A stretch of DNA of 64,000 nt from Novosphingobium lindaniclasticum LE124 (GCF_000445125.1 NZ_ATHL01000095.1:1-64000), one strand, 5' to 3'. Counted from the stretch's first letter, positions 46,328 to 55,193 are shown. Numbers and translations: made by a program. Notes: a model not told the origin generated them from the letters alone.

Positions 46328-46912
46328 ATGATCGTTCTGGCATCGCAAAGCGCCTCCCGGCGCGCCATGCTCGAAGCCGCCGCCATTCCCTTCCGTGCCC
46401 AGCCGGCCCATGTCGACGAACGCGCGATCGAGGCGGGTCTGGGCGGCCGATCGCCGGCCGAAATCGCGCTGCAACTCGCCCGTGCCAAGGCTGCGGCAGT
46501 ATCCGAAACGGCGCCGGGCGAAATGGTGCTTGGCAGCGATTCCCTGGTCGAGTGCGGCGGCCGTCGCTTCGACAAGCCCCCGAGCCGTGAGGCTGCGGCC
46601 GATCACCTTCGCTTCTTCTCCGGCAAAGTCATGAAGCTCCATAGCGCCGCGGCCCTCGTTCGCGACGGTGACGTGCTATGGGCCGAGGATGCCGTGGCGG
46701 CGCTTCATGTCGCCCCTCTTTCGGAAAGCTTCATCGCCGACTATCTGGACGCCGAATGGCCTGAAGTGGCCGGCTGCGTCGGCGTCTTCCGCATCGAGGC
46801 ACGCGGGGTTCAGCTCTTCGAGAAGATCGACGGAGACTATTTCACCATTCTCGGCATGCCGCTGCTGAAAGTTCAGGCGGCGCTGCGCCGTCTGGGAGCG
46901 ATTTCACAATGA
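46328..46912 (+). CDS. maf: Maf family nucleotide pyrophosphatase
   Basis: 194 residues. Maf proteins hydrolyse non-canonical or dTTP/UTP-type nucleotides to monophosphates. [50 protein letters not shown] and [15 protein letters not shown] match. The second half [36 protein letters not shown] is the family end. ATG 19 bp after ppsR; the 3' end overlaps aroE by 4 bp. Confidence 0.94.
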   Translation: MIVLASQSASRRAMLEAAAIPFRAQPAHVDERAIEAGLGGRSPAEIALQLARAKAAAVSETAPGEMVLGSDSLVECGGRRFDKPPSREAAADHLRFFSGKVMKLHSAAALVRDGDVLWAEDAVAALHVAPLSESFIADYLDAEWPEVAGCVGVFRIEARGVQLFEKIDGDYFTILGMPLLKVQAALRRLGAISQ

Positions 46913-47766
46913 CCCTGCCCTATGCCGAAGTGATCGGCGATCCCATCGAACAGTCCAAGTCGCCGGTGATTCACGGATTCTGGCTGGAAAAGCTCGATCT
47001 TCGCGGCCGCTATGCGCGGCAACGCGTTTCGGAAGACGGGCTTGCGGACTATCTGGCGCAGCGGCGTAGCGATCCGGACTGGCGCGGTTGCAACGTGACC
47101 ATGCCGCACAAGCTGGCGATCGTTCCGCTGCTGGATCGTCTCGACCCCCTGGCGGCGAAGATCGGCGCAGTGAACACCGTGGTACGCGAAGCCGACGGCA
47201 CGCTGACCGGCTACAACACCGATGCTCCCGGTTTCCTCGAGCCCCTGCAGCCGCTGCTGGACCAGACTCACCTGTTCCGCATGGCGCGCGTGCTGGGTAC
47301 CGGCGGCGCTTCGCGCGCGATCGTGGCGGCTCTGGCACAGCGCGGGTTCGTCATCGTTCTGGCCGGTCGCGATCCGGCCAAGGCACGGACCATGCTGGAC
47401 GAACTGACCACCCAGAAGGATCACCACGCCATCGATTTGGGGCACTTCGCCGAGCCTACCGATTTCGCCTTCGACGACCGCGAGCAGTGTCTCGACCTGG
47501 TCGTCAATGCCAGTCCGCTCGGCATGGCAGGTCAGCCGCCGCTCGCCTTCGATTTCAGTCACGCGCCGCCGCGCAGCGTGGTCTACGACATCGTCACCGC
47601 GCCGCTCGACACGCCCTTCCTGAAGGATGCGCGCGCGGCGGGATTCGACACGGTGGATGGCCTCTCGATGCTGATCGGCCAGGCCGATGTCGCTTTCGAG
47701 CGCTTCTTCGGCGTCAAGGCGCCGCGCGCGTTCGACACCGAACTGCGCGAGCGGCTTCTGGCATGA
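46909..47766 (+). CDS. aroE: shikimate dehydrogenase AroE
   Basis: 285 residues. It reduces 3-dehydroshikimate with NADPH in aromatic amino acid synthesis. It shows [18 protein letters not shown], the catalytic lysine in [11 protein letters not shown] near residue 68, [25 protein letters not shown], the nucleotide loop [13 protein letters not shown] near 130 and VVNASPLGM. The stop overlaps the coaE start (ATGA). Confidence 0.95.
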   Translation: MTLPYAEVIGDPIEQSKSPVIHGFWLEKLDLRGRYARQRVSEDGLADYLAQRRSDPDWRGCNVTMPHKLAIVPLLDRLDPLAAKIGAVNTVVREADGTLTGYNTDAPGFLEPLQPLLDQTHLFRMARVLGTGGASRAIVAALAQRGFVIVLAGRDPAKARTMLDELTTQKDHHAIDLGHFAEPTDFAFDDREQCLDLVVNASPLGMAGQPPLAFDFSHAPPRSVVYDIVTAPLDTPFLKDARAAGFDTVDGLSMLIGQADVAFERFFGVKAPRAFDTELRERLLA

Positions 47767-48371
47767 CCCGCACGGCCGGGCCCAAGATCCTGGGACTCAC
47801 CGGCTCGATCGGCATGGGCAAGTCGACCGTGGCCGATATGTTCCGGGAGCGGGGCGTTCCGGTCTTCGATGCGGATGCGGTGGTTCATGCATTGCAAGGG
47901 CCTGGCGGCGCGCTGGTTCCGCCAATCGAAGCGGCTTTCCCCGGCACCACCGGGCCGGAAGGGGTCCTGCGCCAGACTCTCGGTGCGGCAGTCTTCGGAA
48001 ACCGTGACGCGCTCGCGCGACTCGAGGGAATCGTCCATCCCGCCGTCGCGGAAGCGCGGCGCCGCTTCCTGGCGGAGCACCGTGCCGCACGGCTGGTCGT
48101 TTTCGATATCCCCCTGCTCTACGAGAAGGCGGGAGATCGTGGGCTGGACGGCGTGGCGGTGGTTTCGGCGCCGGCCGAGGTCCAGCGCGCACGGGTTCTC
48201 GCCCGGCCCGGCATGACGGCTGAGAAATTCGAGCAGATCCTGAGCCTGCAGGTCCCTGACGCGGAGAAACGCGCGCGGGCGGACTTCGTCATCGATACCG
48301 GTGCGTCGCTGGCAGAAACCCGCAAGCAGGTGGGCCGCATCGTGGATGCGCTGGCCGAGTCAGATTATTAA
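47763..48371 (+). CDS. coaE: dephospho-CoA kinase CoaE
   Basis: 202 residues. It adds the last phosphate to make CoA. The P-loop GLTGSIGMGKSTVADMF is near residue 10, FDADAVVHAL near 36, GIVHPAVAEARRRF near 95, VVFDIPLLYEKAGD near 115 and FVIDTGASLAETRKQV near 180. Coordinates follow the ATGA overlap with aroE. Confidence 0.96.
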   Translation: MTRTAGPKILGLTGSIGMGKSTVADMFRERGVPVFDADAVVHALQGPGGALVPPIEAAFPGTTGPEGVLRQTLGAAVFGNRDALARLEGIVHPAVAEARRRFLAEHRAARLVVFDIPLLYEKAGDRGLDGVAVVSAPAEVQRARVLARPGMTAEKFEQILSLQVPDAEKRARADFVIDTGASLAETRKQVGRIVDALAESDY

Positions 48372-48418
48372 CTGGCTGGCCCTTGCGAAGTGTGGCGGGC
48401 AGGCAGATATGGAGAGGG

Positions 48419-49102
48419 ATGAGAGAGATCATCTTCGATACCGAGACGACTGGTTTCGACCCCAGGAACGGGGACCGGATGGTGGAAATCGGCTGCATCG
48501 AAATGATCAACCGAGTGCCGACCGGCCAGACCTACCACGCCTATTTCAACCCCGAACGCACCATGCCGGCCGAAGCGGAAGCGGTTCATGGTCTCTCGGA
48601 CGATTTCCTCGCCGACAAGCCGCTTTTCGCGCATTGCGCGCAGGATTTCGTCGCGTTCATCGGCGACGCGCCGATGATCGCGCACAATGCGAGCTTCGAC
48701 TTCAACTTCATCAACTTCGAACTGGCGAAATGCGGGTTGCCCGAGGTTTGCCTGACCCGGATGGTCGATACCGTGGCGCTTGCCAAGGTTCGCCATCCCG
48801 GTGCCAAGCTCTCGCTCGACGCCCTTTGCACCCGTTACGGAATTGATCGAAGTCATCGTACCAAGCACGGCGCCTTGCTAGACGCCGAGCTGCTCGCGCA
48901 GGTCTATGTGGAGCTGCGGGGCGGTCGCCAGATCGGCCTCGAGCTTCTCGCCGAAACCGCCGAGGCCACGACGGAATCGCGGATCCTGATTCGAAAGGAC
49001 CGTCCATTCCGTCAGCCGCGTCCCCACGCGGCTACCGAAGAGGAACTTCTCATCCACGCGGAGTTTCTCAAATCGGTCGATGCCCCGCTCTGGGGCGCCT
49101 GA
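48419..49102 (+). CDS. dnaQ: DNA polymerase III epsilon subunit (3'-5' exonuclease) DnaQ
   Basis: 227 residues. The proofreading subunit of the replicase. Exonuclease motifs: EIIFDTETTGFDPRNGDRMVEIG near residue 3, AHNASFDFNFINFEL near 95 and KHGALLDAELLAQVY near 150. The short C-terminal tail is for binding the alpha subunit. ATG at 48419 is chosen by family start; a purine-rich GGAGAGGG sits directly before it. It lies in the origin-proximal gene set. Confidence 0.95.
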   Translation: MREIIFDTETTGFDPRNGDRMVEIGCIEMINRVPTGQTYHAYFNPERTMPAEAEAVHGLSDDFLADKPLFAHCAQDFVAFIGDAPMIAHNASFDFNFINFELAKCGLPEVCLTRMVDTVALAKVRHPGAKLSLDALCTRYGIDRSHRTKHGALLDAELLAQVYVELRGGRQIGLELLAETAEATTESRILIRKDRPFRQPRPHAATEEELLIHAEFLKSVDAPLWGA

Positions 49103-49126
49103 ATCACAGCAGAGGAGTAATCACCC

Positions 49127-49696
49127 ATGGACATCCGCGTTTCCGGCCATCAGGTCGACACCGGTGAAGCCCTCCAGACCCACGCCAGCGAGCGCCTGAC
49201 CGCCATCGTCGACAAGTACTTCAGCCGTGCGCTGTCGTCGCAAGTCACGTTCGGCCGCGCCCCTGCCGCAGCTTTCCGCTGCGATATCGTGGTCCACGTG
49301 ATGCAGAATCTGGTGCTCAAAGGTACCGGCATGGCGCAGGACGCGCACCTCGCCTGCGATCAGGCTGCCGAAAAGATCGACAAGCAGCTCCGTCGCTACA
49401 AGCGACGCATCCATGATCGCCACGAGCAGGCAGCGCACGCGGTGGCCGTGGAAGAAGCCGCCTACACGATCTTCGAAGAGCAGGCGGCTGAGCAGGAAGA
49501 GGAGCTTGAGGCCGATGCACCCGTCGTCATCGCCGAGACTCGCGTCGACGTTCCCGAAGCTACCGTTTCGGATGCGGTGATGATGCTCGATTTGCGCAAC
49601 ACCACGGCATTGCTGTTCAAAAATGCTGGTACGGGACGCCATAATATGGTTTACCGCCGCGGCGACGGTTCGATTGGCTGGGTTGAGCCGCACTGA
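49127..49696 (+). CDS. hpf: ribosome hibernation promoting factor, long form
   Basis: 189 residues. It dimerises 70S ribosomes in resting cells. The N-terminal ribosome-binding part (residues 1-100) has MDIRVSGHQVDTGEALQTHASERLTAIVDKYF and KGTGMAQDAHLACDQAAEKIDKQLRRYKRR. The C-terminal dimer domain (about 130-189) shows VSDAVMMLDLRNTTALLFKNAGTGRHNMVYRRGDGSIGWVEPH. ptsN follows, as is common. Confidence 0.95.
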   Translation: MDIRVSGHQVDTGEALQTHASERLTAIVDKYFSRALSSQVTFGRAPAAAFRCDIVVHVMQNLVLKGTGMAQDAHLACDQAAEKIDKQLRRYKRRIHDRHEQAAHAVAVEEAAYTIFEEQAAEQEEELEADAPVVIAETRVDVPEATVSDAVMMLDLRNTTALLFKNAGTGRHNMVYRRGDGSIGWVEPH

Positions 49697-49747
49697 AGCC
49701 AACCGGGGCGCTGATCAGGCGTCTACACTTCTTATTCAAGGAGCAGG

Positions 49748-49775
49748 CATAACCCCCGGATTTCCGGGGGTTATG
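49748..49775. promoter_or_regulatory. perfect 12-bp stem-loop between hpf and ptsN
   Basis: CATAACCCCCGG / CCGGGGGTTATG (49748-49759 and 49764-49775), ATTT loop. No T-run follows, so it is not a standard terminator; it may be a processing or attenuation signal. Confidence 0.6.
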
Positions 49776-49825
49776 GACGTTTGATCCTAGGCAACCCTTA
49801 TTTGGGCCAGAACCAGAAACGCACA

Positions 49826-50287
49826 ATGAGCAGTCTTTTTACCCTGTTGCCTGACGCCGTCGTCACTTCCAGCGCAGACAGCAAAGCTCTGATTCTCGGC
49901 CAGCTCGCCGACATGTTCGCCGAGGTTTATAACCTCGATCGCGAAAAGGTCCTGGCACGCATCAATGAGCGAGAGGAAATGGGCAGCACCGGCTTCGGTC
50001 GCCGCGTGGCGATACCCCATGCGCGGATGTCGGCACTCGGCCGCCCGGTGGCGGTCGTCATGCGGCTGGATAATCCGGTCGATTTCGAATCCGCCGACGG
50101 CGTACCGGTCGATCTGGTGTTCGGATTGCTCTCGCCGGAAAATGCCGGTGCCACTCATCTTCACGCGCTTGCCGCCATTTCCCGCATGATGCGCGACGAG
50201 CGCATGCACGCGGCGCTGATCGAGGCGCCGGGTCCGGAAGCGCTCTACAGCCTGCTCAGCAACGTCATCGATCGCGATGCAGCCTGA
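49826..50287 (+). CDS. ptsN: PTS IIA-like nitrogen-regulatory protein PtsN
   Basis: 153 residues. EIIA-Ntr takes phosphate from the PTS-Ntr chain and regulates potassium and nitrogen metabolism. It has NEREEMGSTGFGRRVAIPHARM, with the phosphorylated histidine in IPHAR near residue 67, and FGLLSPENAGATHLHALAAISRMM near 110. ATG 49826 gives the usual length. Its end overlaps the thioesterase gene by 11 bp. Confidence 0.94.
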   Translation: MSSLFTLLPDAVVTSSADSKALILGQLADMFAEVYNLDREKVLARINEREEMGSTGFGRRVAIPHARMSALGRPVAVVMRLDNPVDFESADGVPVDLVFGLLSPENAGATHLHALAAISRMMRDERMHAALIEAPGPEALYSLLSNVIDRDAA

Positions 50288-50771
50288 CGCATCCGGAGGC
50301 GGCGCTGCGGACATGTCCGGCGCTGCCCTGCACTGGCGGGCGCTGGAAAGCCTCTACGCCTCTGCGCCCATCAACGAGATGTTTCGTTCGCGGCTGGAGA
50401 TTACCGGCGAAGGCACCTCGCGCATCACGTTCGACGTAGAGCCTGACAGCTTCCATGCCGCCGGTGCGGCGCACGGCACGATCTACTTCAAGATGCTGGA
50501 CGATGCCGCCTTCTATGCGGCGAATACGCTCGTGACCGACCGCTTTCTGTTAACTACCTCATTCAACCTGCTTTTGAGCAAGCCGATCAAGGGTGGGACG
50601 ATCGTTGCCGAAGGGCGATGGGTCAGCGGCCGTCGGCGCGTGCTCGTCGCGGAAGCGCGACTGGTCGATCGGGACGGCGATGAAGTCGGTCGCGGCACCG
50701 GCACTTTCATGCGCTCGCGGATCGCCTTGTCCGGCCTGCCCGGATATTCGGCCTCCAAAGTCGTGGTCTGA
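50277..50771 (+). CDS. PaaI family thioesterase (hotdog fold)
   Basis: 164 residues. Acyl-CoA thioesterase-like hotdog fold: SRITFDVEPDSFHAAGAAHGTIYFKMLDDAAFYAANTLV, LTTSFNLLLSKPIKGGTIVAEG and VGRGTGTFMRSR. ATG 50277 overlaps ptsN; ATG 50313 (MSGAAL) is an alternative. Substrate unknown. Confidence 0.88.
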   Translation: MQPDASGGGAADMSGAALHWRALESLYASAPINEMFRSRLEITGEGTSRITFDVEPDSFHAAGAAHGTIYFKMLDDAAFYAANTLVTDRFLLTTSFNLLLSKPIKGGTIVAEGRWVSGRRRVLVAEARLVDRDGDEVGRGTGTFMRSRIALSGLPGYSASKVVV

Positions 50772-50774
50772 TCC

Positions 50775-51131
50775 ATGGAGGCGAGGCTTCCTGCCCACGT
50801 CGAAGTTTCCGGTTTCATTCGTGCTGTCCAGGCGGAGGGAGGCTTCGGTACGGTTCTCAGCAAAGGCGAACGGGACGCCGGGACGATAATGCTTGTTCTG
50901 GTCGAGAATGGTGAACACGCCCGCGCCTACGAACGCATGCCCGGCCTGGACGGAACACGGGCCTGGCATTGCACCAGGCGGCAGGAACCCGGCGCAGATT
51001 TTTCGGCCCTGATCGACTCGAGACTCGCTTTTTCCGACTATATTGAAAAGCGCGGATTCCAGGATCCGGACCTGTGGATCGTGGAACTGGACGTCGCGAA
51101 GCCCGAACGGTTCATCGGCCTTGGTGTATAA
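50775..51131 (+). CDS. DUF1491 family protein
   Basis: 118 residues, function unknown, alphaproteobacterial. It shows LPAHVEVSGFIRAVQAEGGFGTVLSKGERDAGTIMLVLVEN, a WHCTRRQEPGADF region and FQDPDLWIVELDVAKPERFIG. It starts 4 bp after the thioesterase stop, so the three genes from ptsN are likely one operon. Confidence 0.87.
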   Translation: MEARLPAHVEVSGFIRAVQAEGGFGTVLSKGERDAGTIMLVLVENGEHARAYERMPGLDGTRAWHCTRRQEPGADFSALIDSRLAFSDYIEKRGFQDPDLWIVELDVAKPERFIGLGV

Positions 51132-51139
51132 CCGGGTTG

Positions 51140-51158
51140 ACTTGCAGGCCGTGCAAGT
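51140..51158. promoter_or_regulatory. operator-like inverted repeat
   Basis: ACTTGCA / TGCAAGT (51140-51146 and 51152-51158) with GGCCG between. It overlaps a TTGACT hexamer (51137-51142) that could be a -35. Position upstream of the SleB gene by 165 bp. Confidence 0.35.
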
Positions 51159-51323
51159 TAATGGCCTGTCCCAGACGCGGAAGCGGCTCGGGCAGCATTT
51201 CGGCCAGCCCGGCTAGCACGCAGACGGGGAATCGTCGGCAGGTCTGTCTGGAATTGAACGCCGCTTGACGGCAATTCGTTCCCGCCTGCGTCGGACTGGT
51301 TCACCGCCCTTGATCTAGAGTTG

Positions 51324-51986
51324 ATGCGGAGCAAAGTTCAGTGGGCAAGCGCGTTGGCGCTGGCCGCTACGATCATGACCACCCTTTTCGGCGCACAGGG
51401 TTCGGGCGCCGCGGCCTTGGCACCGGTTCTGGTCCAGGCTCAATCGAACCTCGATCCGATCTTCGTTTCGAAGCCGGTCGTCCAGTCCCTCCCTTCGGAA
51501 GATGGGGCAGATGCGACGGACGGAACCGCGCTCGAAGATCAGGATGATGCTTCGCAGGACACTCCGGTCGATGCCGATACGCTCGCGCAGCTCGTTGCGC
51601 AGCAGTCCGTTCCCGGTCGCCTGAACAGCGAAATGCGCTGCCTGGCCAGCGCGATCTATTTCGAAGCGCGCGGCGAAACCCTGGAAGGGCAGCTGGCGGT
51701 GGGCCGCGTTATCATCAATCGCGCGGAATCGGGCCGTTTCCCGGCCAGCTACTGCGGCGTCGTCTACCAGCCCTCGCAGTTCTCCTTCATCCAGGGCAAG
51801 AAGATGCCCAAGGTGCGCGAACAGTCCAGCGGCTGGCGCGAGGCTGTGGCGATCGCCAAGATCGCCGTGGAAAAGAGCTGGAAGAGCCCGGTCAAGGGCG
51901 CGCTGTTCTTCCACGCCACGCGTGTCGAACCGAACTGGCGGCTGACGCGGCTCGCCCGCGTGGACAATCATATCTTCTACCGCTGA
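51324..51986 (+). CDS. SleB/CwlJ family cell wall hydrolase
   Basis: 220 residues. A signal peptide-like segment covers residues 5-30, then an acidic low-complexity linker, then the hydrolase domain from about 95: MRCLASAIYFEARGETLEGQLAVGRVIINRAESG, SQFSFIQGKKMP, ALFFHATRVEPNWRL. Such hydrolases act on peptidoglycan; the glutamate in YFEARGE is the likely catalytic residue. A TTG directly precedes the ATG; ATG is chosen. Convergent with xth across a strong terminator. Confidence 0.91.
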   Translation: MRSKVQWASALALAATIMTTLFGAQGSGAAALAPVLVQAQSNLDPIFVSKPVVQSLPSEDGADATDGTALEDQDDASQDTPVDADTLAQLVAQQSVPGRLNSEMRCLASAIYFEARGETLEGQLAVGRVIINRAESGRFPASYCGVVYQPSQFSFIQGKKMPKVREQSSGWREAVAIAKIAVEKSWKSPVKGALFFHATRVEPNWRLTRLARVDNHIFYR

Positions 51987-52008
51987 GATCACGCTTTCGG
52001 CGGCATGA

Positions 52009-52047
52009 AAAAAGGGGAGCGAAACGGGCCGTTTCGCTCCCCTTTTT
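52009..52047. terminator. bidirectional intrinsic terminator between sleB-type gene and xth
   Basis: Seventeen-bp perfect stem from AAAAAGGGGAGCGAAAC (52009-52025) to GTTTCGCTCCCCTTTTT (52031-52047), GGGCC loop. A-rich and T-rich ends let it work on both strands for these convergent genes. Confidence 0.96.
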
Positions 52048-52088
52048 GTTTCAAGCCGCCCCGTCGTGAGTCCAGGCAACCAGCGCGT

Positions 52089-52865
52089 TCAGTCCCGCAG
52101 CTGAACCCAGACCGGGGTATGATCGCTGGCCTTCTCGCGGCCGCGATAGCTCTTGTCCACGCCGCTGGCCACCAGTCTGTCGGCCAATTCGGGCGAGAGC
52201 AGCGCATGGTCGATGCGGAAGCCGTGGTCGCGCTGCCAGGCACCGGCCTGGTAGTCCCAGAATGTCCACACGCCGCCGCGCGGGTTGTGCGTGGCGATCG
52301 CGTCCGTCCAGCCGTCGCCGAGCAGGCGGTAATAGGCATCGCGCGACTCCGGCTGCATCAGGGCATCGGCAGCCATGGCCGGCGGAGACCAGACGTCGCG
52401 ATCGGTGGGAATGACGTTGAAGTCGCCGGTGACGATCGCCGGAACTTCCTCGGCCTTGATCTCGTCCATGCGGCGGCGCAGGCGTTCCATCCAGCGCAGC
52501 TTGTAGTCGAACTTGGGCCCGGGCACCGGGTTGCCGTTCGGCAGATAGATGCAGACCACGCGAAGCCCGAACACATCGGCCTCGAGATAGCGCGCGTGTT
52601 CGTCCTCGGGCTCGCCGGCAAGACCGCGCTGGACTTCGACAGGCATTTCCCCATCGGCTAGGATCGCGACCCCGTTGAATCCCTTTTGGCCGTGCCAGAT
52701 GCCCTTGTAGCCGATCTTCTCGAACTCGGCGATCGGGAAGCCCTCGTCCTGCGTCTTGATCTCCTGAAGGCAGGCGACCGCCGGACGGGTCTCCTCCAGC
52801 CATTCGAGGAGCCGCGGCAAGCGGGCCTTGATGCCGTTGATGTTGAACGTGGCGATCTTCTTCAT
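52089..52865 (-). CDS. xth: exodeoxyribonuclease III
   Basis: 258 residues. AP endonuclease and 3'-exonuclease of base-excision repair. It shows FNINGIKARLPRLLEWL, ACLQEIKTQDEGFP, VCIYLPNGNPVPGPKF, VTGDFNVIPTDRDVW, FRIDHALLS and SDHTPVWVQL, in the family order. ATG at 52863-52865 overlaps the stop of erpA (ATGA). Confidence 0.96.
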   Translation of the reverse strand: MKKIATFNINGIKARLPRLLEWLEETRPAVACLQEIKTQDEGFPIAEFEKIGYKGIWHGQKGFNGVAILADGEMPVEVQRGLAGEPEDEHARYLEADVFGLRVVCIYLPNGNPVPGPKFDYKLRWMERLRRRMDEIKAEEVPAIVTGDFNVIPTDRDVWSPPAMAADALMQPESRDAYYRLLGDGWTDAIATHNPRGGVWTFWDYQAGAWQRDHGFRIDHALLSPELADRLVASGVDKSYRGREKASDHTPVWVQLRD

Positions 52866-53194
52866 ATGGAGAAGCTCGAGCCGCATCCACAGCCTGCGGC
52901 GGCCTGCGGGTTCTCGACCCGGAAGGCCGCGCCGCCTAGCGATTCCACGTAGTCCACCACGCAGCCGCTGACGAGATCGAGGCTGACGGAATCCACCAGC
53001 AGCCGCACACCGTCGGTTTCAGCCACTGTGTCATCCGCTTCGGGTGCTTCGGCGAGGCCGAACTTGTACTGGAATCCCGAGCAGCCGCCGCCCTCGACCG
53101 AAAGGCGGAGAATCGCCGGTTTGCCTTGCTTTTCGGCAATGGCGGCCACGCGTGAGGCGGCCGAGGGGCTGAGTGTGACGGTTTGCTGGTCCAT
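52862..53194 (-). CDS. erpA: iron-sulfur cluster insertion protein ErpA
   Basis: 110 residues. A-type carrier that hands Fe-S clusters to target proteins. It shows LSPSAASRVAAIAEKQGKPAILRLSVEGGGCSGFQY, with conserved cysteines at GGCSG and the C-terminal GCGCGSS. A start farther upstream would run through the repeat region and has no family support. It overlaps xth. Confidence 0.95.
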   Translation of the reverse strand: MDQQTVTLSPSAASRVAAIAEKQGKPAILRLSVEGGGCSGFQYKFGLAEAPEADDTVAETDGVRLLVDSVSLDLVSGCVVDYVESLGGAAFRVENPQAAAGCGCGSSFSI

Positions 53195-53307
53195 GGCCGC
53201 GATGTAGGCCTCCCGGCCGCTTGCGGCAAGGTAGCAGGGTGGCTGCGGCCTGAAGGTTCCGTCAGGCGGGGAAGGTGGCAAGCGATCTGCAGCGGCGCCG
53301 GAGTGCC

Positions 53308-53342
53308 CCTGGATTGCTTCGCTGCGCTCGCCATGACCCAGG
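53308..53342. repeat. fragment of a dispersed intergenic repeat
   Basis: CCCTGGATTGCTTCGCTGCG followed by CTCGCCATGACCCAGG. The type encodes DCFAALAMT on one strand in many alphaproteobacterial genomes; only one copy is seen here. CCTGG and CCAGG form short outer arms. Confidence 0.6.
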
Positions 53343-53360
53343 GAGAGCGCGCTTGCGGCA

Positions 53361-53408
53361 GGGAGCGTGGGTAAGGAGGGGAGCGTGGGTAAGGAGGGGA
53401 GCGTGCGT
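53361..53408. repeat. 18-bp tandem repeat, about 2.7 units
   Basis: Unit GGGAGCGTGGGTAAGGAG at 53361-53378 and 53379-53396 is identical, and a partial third unit follows to 53408. Confidence 0.9.
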
Positions 53409-53501
53409 CCGCGGGGCCGCTTCTGGGACGAAAGCCGCGCATGGGGCGAGAGGACGCGCGCCATCCTGCGGCTTGGAGCTTAAACGGAGTGCCGGAGCGG
53501 C

Positions 53502-53927
53502 TTACGCCGTCTGAATGTAGTCCCGCATCGCCGCTGCTTCGGACTCCACCTTTTCCAGCCGATACTTCACGATGTCGCCAATCGAGACGAAAGCCACCAT
53601 GCGATCGTCCACCATCACCGGCAGGTGGCGGACGCGGCGCTGCGTCATCAGCGCCAGGGCCGACAGCGCGGTTGCCGAAGGTGTCACCGTAACCGGGGGA
53701 GCCGTCATGACTTCGCTGACCTGCATGCCCAGCACGCTGGGTCCGAACTCGCGCAGGCGGTAGATCAGATCGCGCTCGGAGAAAATTCCGATCAGCCGGT
53801 CGCCCTCGAAGATCGGCAGCGCACCGATCCGGCGGTCGGCCAGAAGCGACGCCGCTTCGCTCACGGTGCAGTCGGACTGGCAGGTGATAACGGCCTCTCG
53901 GCCAGCGATGATCCGCTCGATCGTCAT
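53502..53927 (-). CDS. CBS-domain protein
   Basis: 141 residues made of two CBS domains: TCQSDCTVSEAASLLADRRIGALPIFEGDRLIGIFSERDLI and AVTVTPSATAL-type (PVTVTPSATALSALALMTQRRVRHLPVMVDD). Such pairs bind adenine nucleotides and act as sensors. No other domain is present. ATG 53927 has GGGAG upstream. Divergent from the small membrane protein by 141 bp. Confidence 0.92.
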   Translation of the reverse strand: MTIERIIAGREAVITCQSDCTVSEAASLLADRRIGALPIFEGDRLIGIFSERDLIYRLREFGPSVLGMQVSEVMTAPPVTVTPSATALSALALMTQRRVRHLPVMVDDRMVAFVSIGDIVKYRLEKVESEAAAMRDYIQTA

Positions 53928-54068
53928 CTTCGCATTCTCCCGTATCGGGTCTTCGACCCGCGTTCCCGCACCCTCTTCGGGGGCTTGTATCGGGAGAGTA
54001 TCACAGCCTTGGCCGATCTTCCATGAGTCGCTTTCGCGACCCTTGCGAGTAGCGCCGCGAAAGCGCAC

Positions 54069-54371
54069 ATGGAGCCGATGATACCCCGTTCGCCCCTGGA
54101 CGATCCCGAAAAGGCCGCCCACGCCTGGGCACGCTATCGCCGCATCATGACCTACATGCTGACGGTGACGGTGGCGCTGGTGATCGCTTCGGTGATTCTG
54201 CTCTACCGCTCGAACGGCATGGTCTCGGTGCATTTCTATATCGCGGCGGCCCTGGGGATCGGGTTCACGATGCTGCTCGCCTCGGCACTGATGGGCCTGG
54301 CGTTCCTGTCGAGCGGCACCGGACACGACGAATCCGTCGTCAATCCTCTGGACGACGATCACGAACTGTGA
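54069..54371 (+). CDS. small membrane protein, hypothetical
   Basis: 100 residues. Two transmembrane segments (MLTVTVALVIASVILLY near residue 30 and FYIAAALGIGFTMLLASALMGLAFL near 57), short basic start and an acidic tail (NPLDDDHEL). Not assigned to a named family. It ends 7 bp from the convergent ferredoxin-like gene. Confidence 0.78.
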   Translation: MEPMIPRSPLDDPEKAAHAWARYRRIMTYMLTVTVALVIASVILLYRSNGMVSVHFYIAAALGIGFTMLLASALMGLAFLSSGTGHDESVVNPLDDDHEL

Positions 54372-54378
54372 GTCGCCC

Positions 54379-54765
54379 TCAGGTCTCTGCAGGACGCAGC
54401 CGGAACTCTTCCACCGGTTCACCGCCGATCAGATGTCGTTGGATGACCTGCTCCAGGACCTCTTCGGTGCAGGAGTGATACCAGACCCCGTCCGGCCAGA
54501 CGACGGCGATGGGACCGGCGAAGCAGATGCGCAGGCAATCGGCCTTGGTCCGGGCCACCGTGCCTTCCGGCCTTGCCGGAGCATCGAGGCCAAGCTGCTT
54601 GAGCCGCTTCTTCAGATACTTCCACGAGGCCGAGCCCTGCTCCGGCGCGCAGCACTCGCCTTTCTGCGGCTCGGCGCAGAGGAAGATGTGGCGCCGGACA
54701 TTGTCGCCTCCGGTCTTCGCCAGCGCCTGCGCGGCCCTGGCCAGATCGTGAGCCGACGCGCTCAT
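54379..54765 (-). CDS. (2Fe-2S) ferredoxin-like protein, thioredoxin fold
   Basis: 128 residues. Cysteines in [17 protein letters not shown] and, after about 40 residues, [25 protein letters not shown] fit the thioredoxin-like 2Fe-2S ferredoxin fold. Partner proteins are unknown. ATG 54763-54765 overlaps the stop of the thioesterase gene (ATGA). Confidence 0.88.
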   Translation of the reverse strand: MSASAHDLARAAQALAKTGGDNVRRHIFLCAEPQKGECCAPEQGSASWKYLKKRLKQLGLDAPARPEGTVARTKADCLRICFAGPIAVVWPDGVWYHSCTEEVLEQVIQRHLIGGEPVEEFRLRPAET

Positions 54766-55193
54766 GCCGCCAGCATCCACTGCCGGGCGTTTTCCAGATA
54801 GTCATCCGTCAGCGGGGCCGGGCCGTTCGGGCCGACCATGACGATCACGGTGCGGGCAAAGACCACGGGATTGCCGTCCTGTGTCACCACCTGAAGGATC
54901 TGCTGGCTGGTTCGCCCGATACGCTCCACGGCGCCGTGGACCGTTACCGCTTCCGGATAATGCGTCTCGCCGAGGTATTCTATCGCGATGCTGGCTACCA
55001 TCGTCGAGAGCCCGGCGAGATGCTGGAGTCCGCCGGCGGCGCGGAAGAGGCGCAGGCGCGCGTCCTCGAGCATTCCCGCCATGGCGACGTTGTTGATGTG
55101 CATGTTCACGTCAAGGTCGCCGAACCGGGGTTCCATGCGACAGGAGAACGGATAGCGTGCGGGATCGAGCAGTGCGGGATCGGGTTTGGCCAT
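54762..55193 (-). CDS. acyl-CoA thioesterase, hotdog fold
   Basis: 143 residues. [36 protein letters not shown] is the 4-hydroxybenzoyl-CoA thioesterase-like motif with the active Asp in [41 protein letters not shown] follows. Substrate unknown. ATG 55193 is chosen by domain start. Confidence 0.9.
   Translation of the reverse strand: MAKPDPALLDPARYPFSCRMEPRFGDLDVNMHINNVAMAGMLEDARLRLFRAAGGLQHLAGLSTMVASIAIEYLGETHYPEAVTVHGAVERIGRTSQQILQVVTQDGNPVVFARTVIVMVGPNGPAPLTDDYLENARQWMLAA

Larger units (their letters stand above)
53195..53501. other. 307-bp repeat-rich gap upstream of erpA
   Basis: Non-coding. It contains a fragment of a dispersed repeat near 53308-53342 and an 18-bp tandem repeat at 53361-53408. 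Readings through it make low-complexity peptides such as PSLPTLP, which is not protein-like. Confidence 0.7.

Noticed and set aside
49289..49304. CACGTG in the hpf gene as a parS site
   Set aside because: The flanks GGTC and ATGC do not fit the parS palindrome.
53195..53464. A longer erpA start through the repeat region
   Set aside because: The added part is low-complexity (PSLPTLPSLPTLP) and comes from the tandem repeat; ErpA family length fits the start at 53194.
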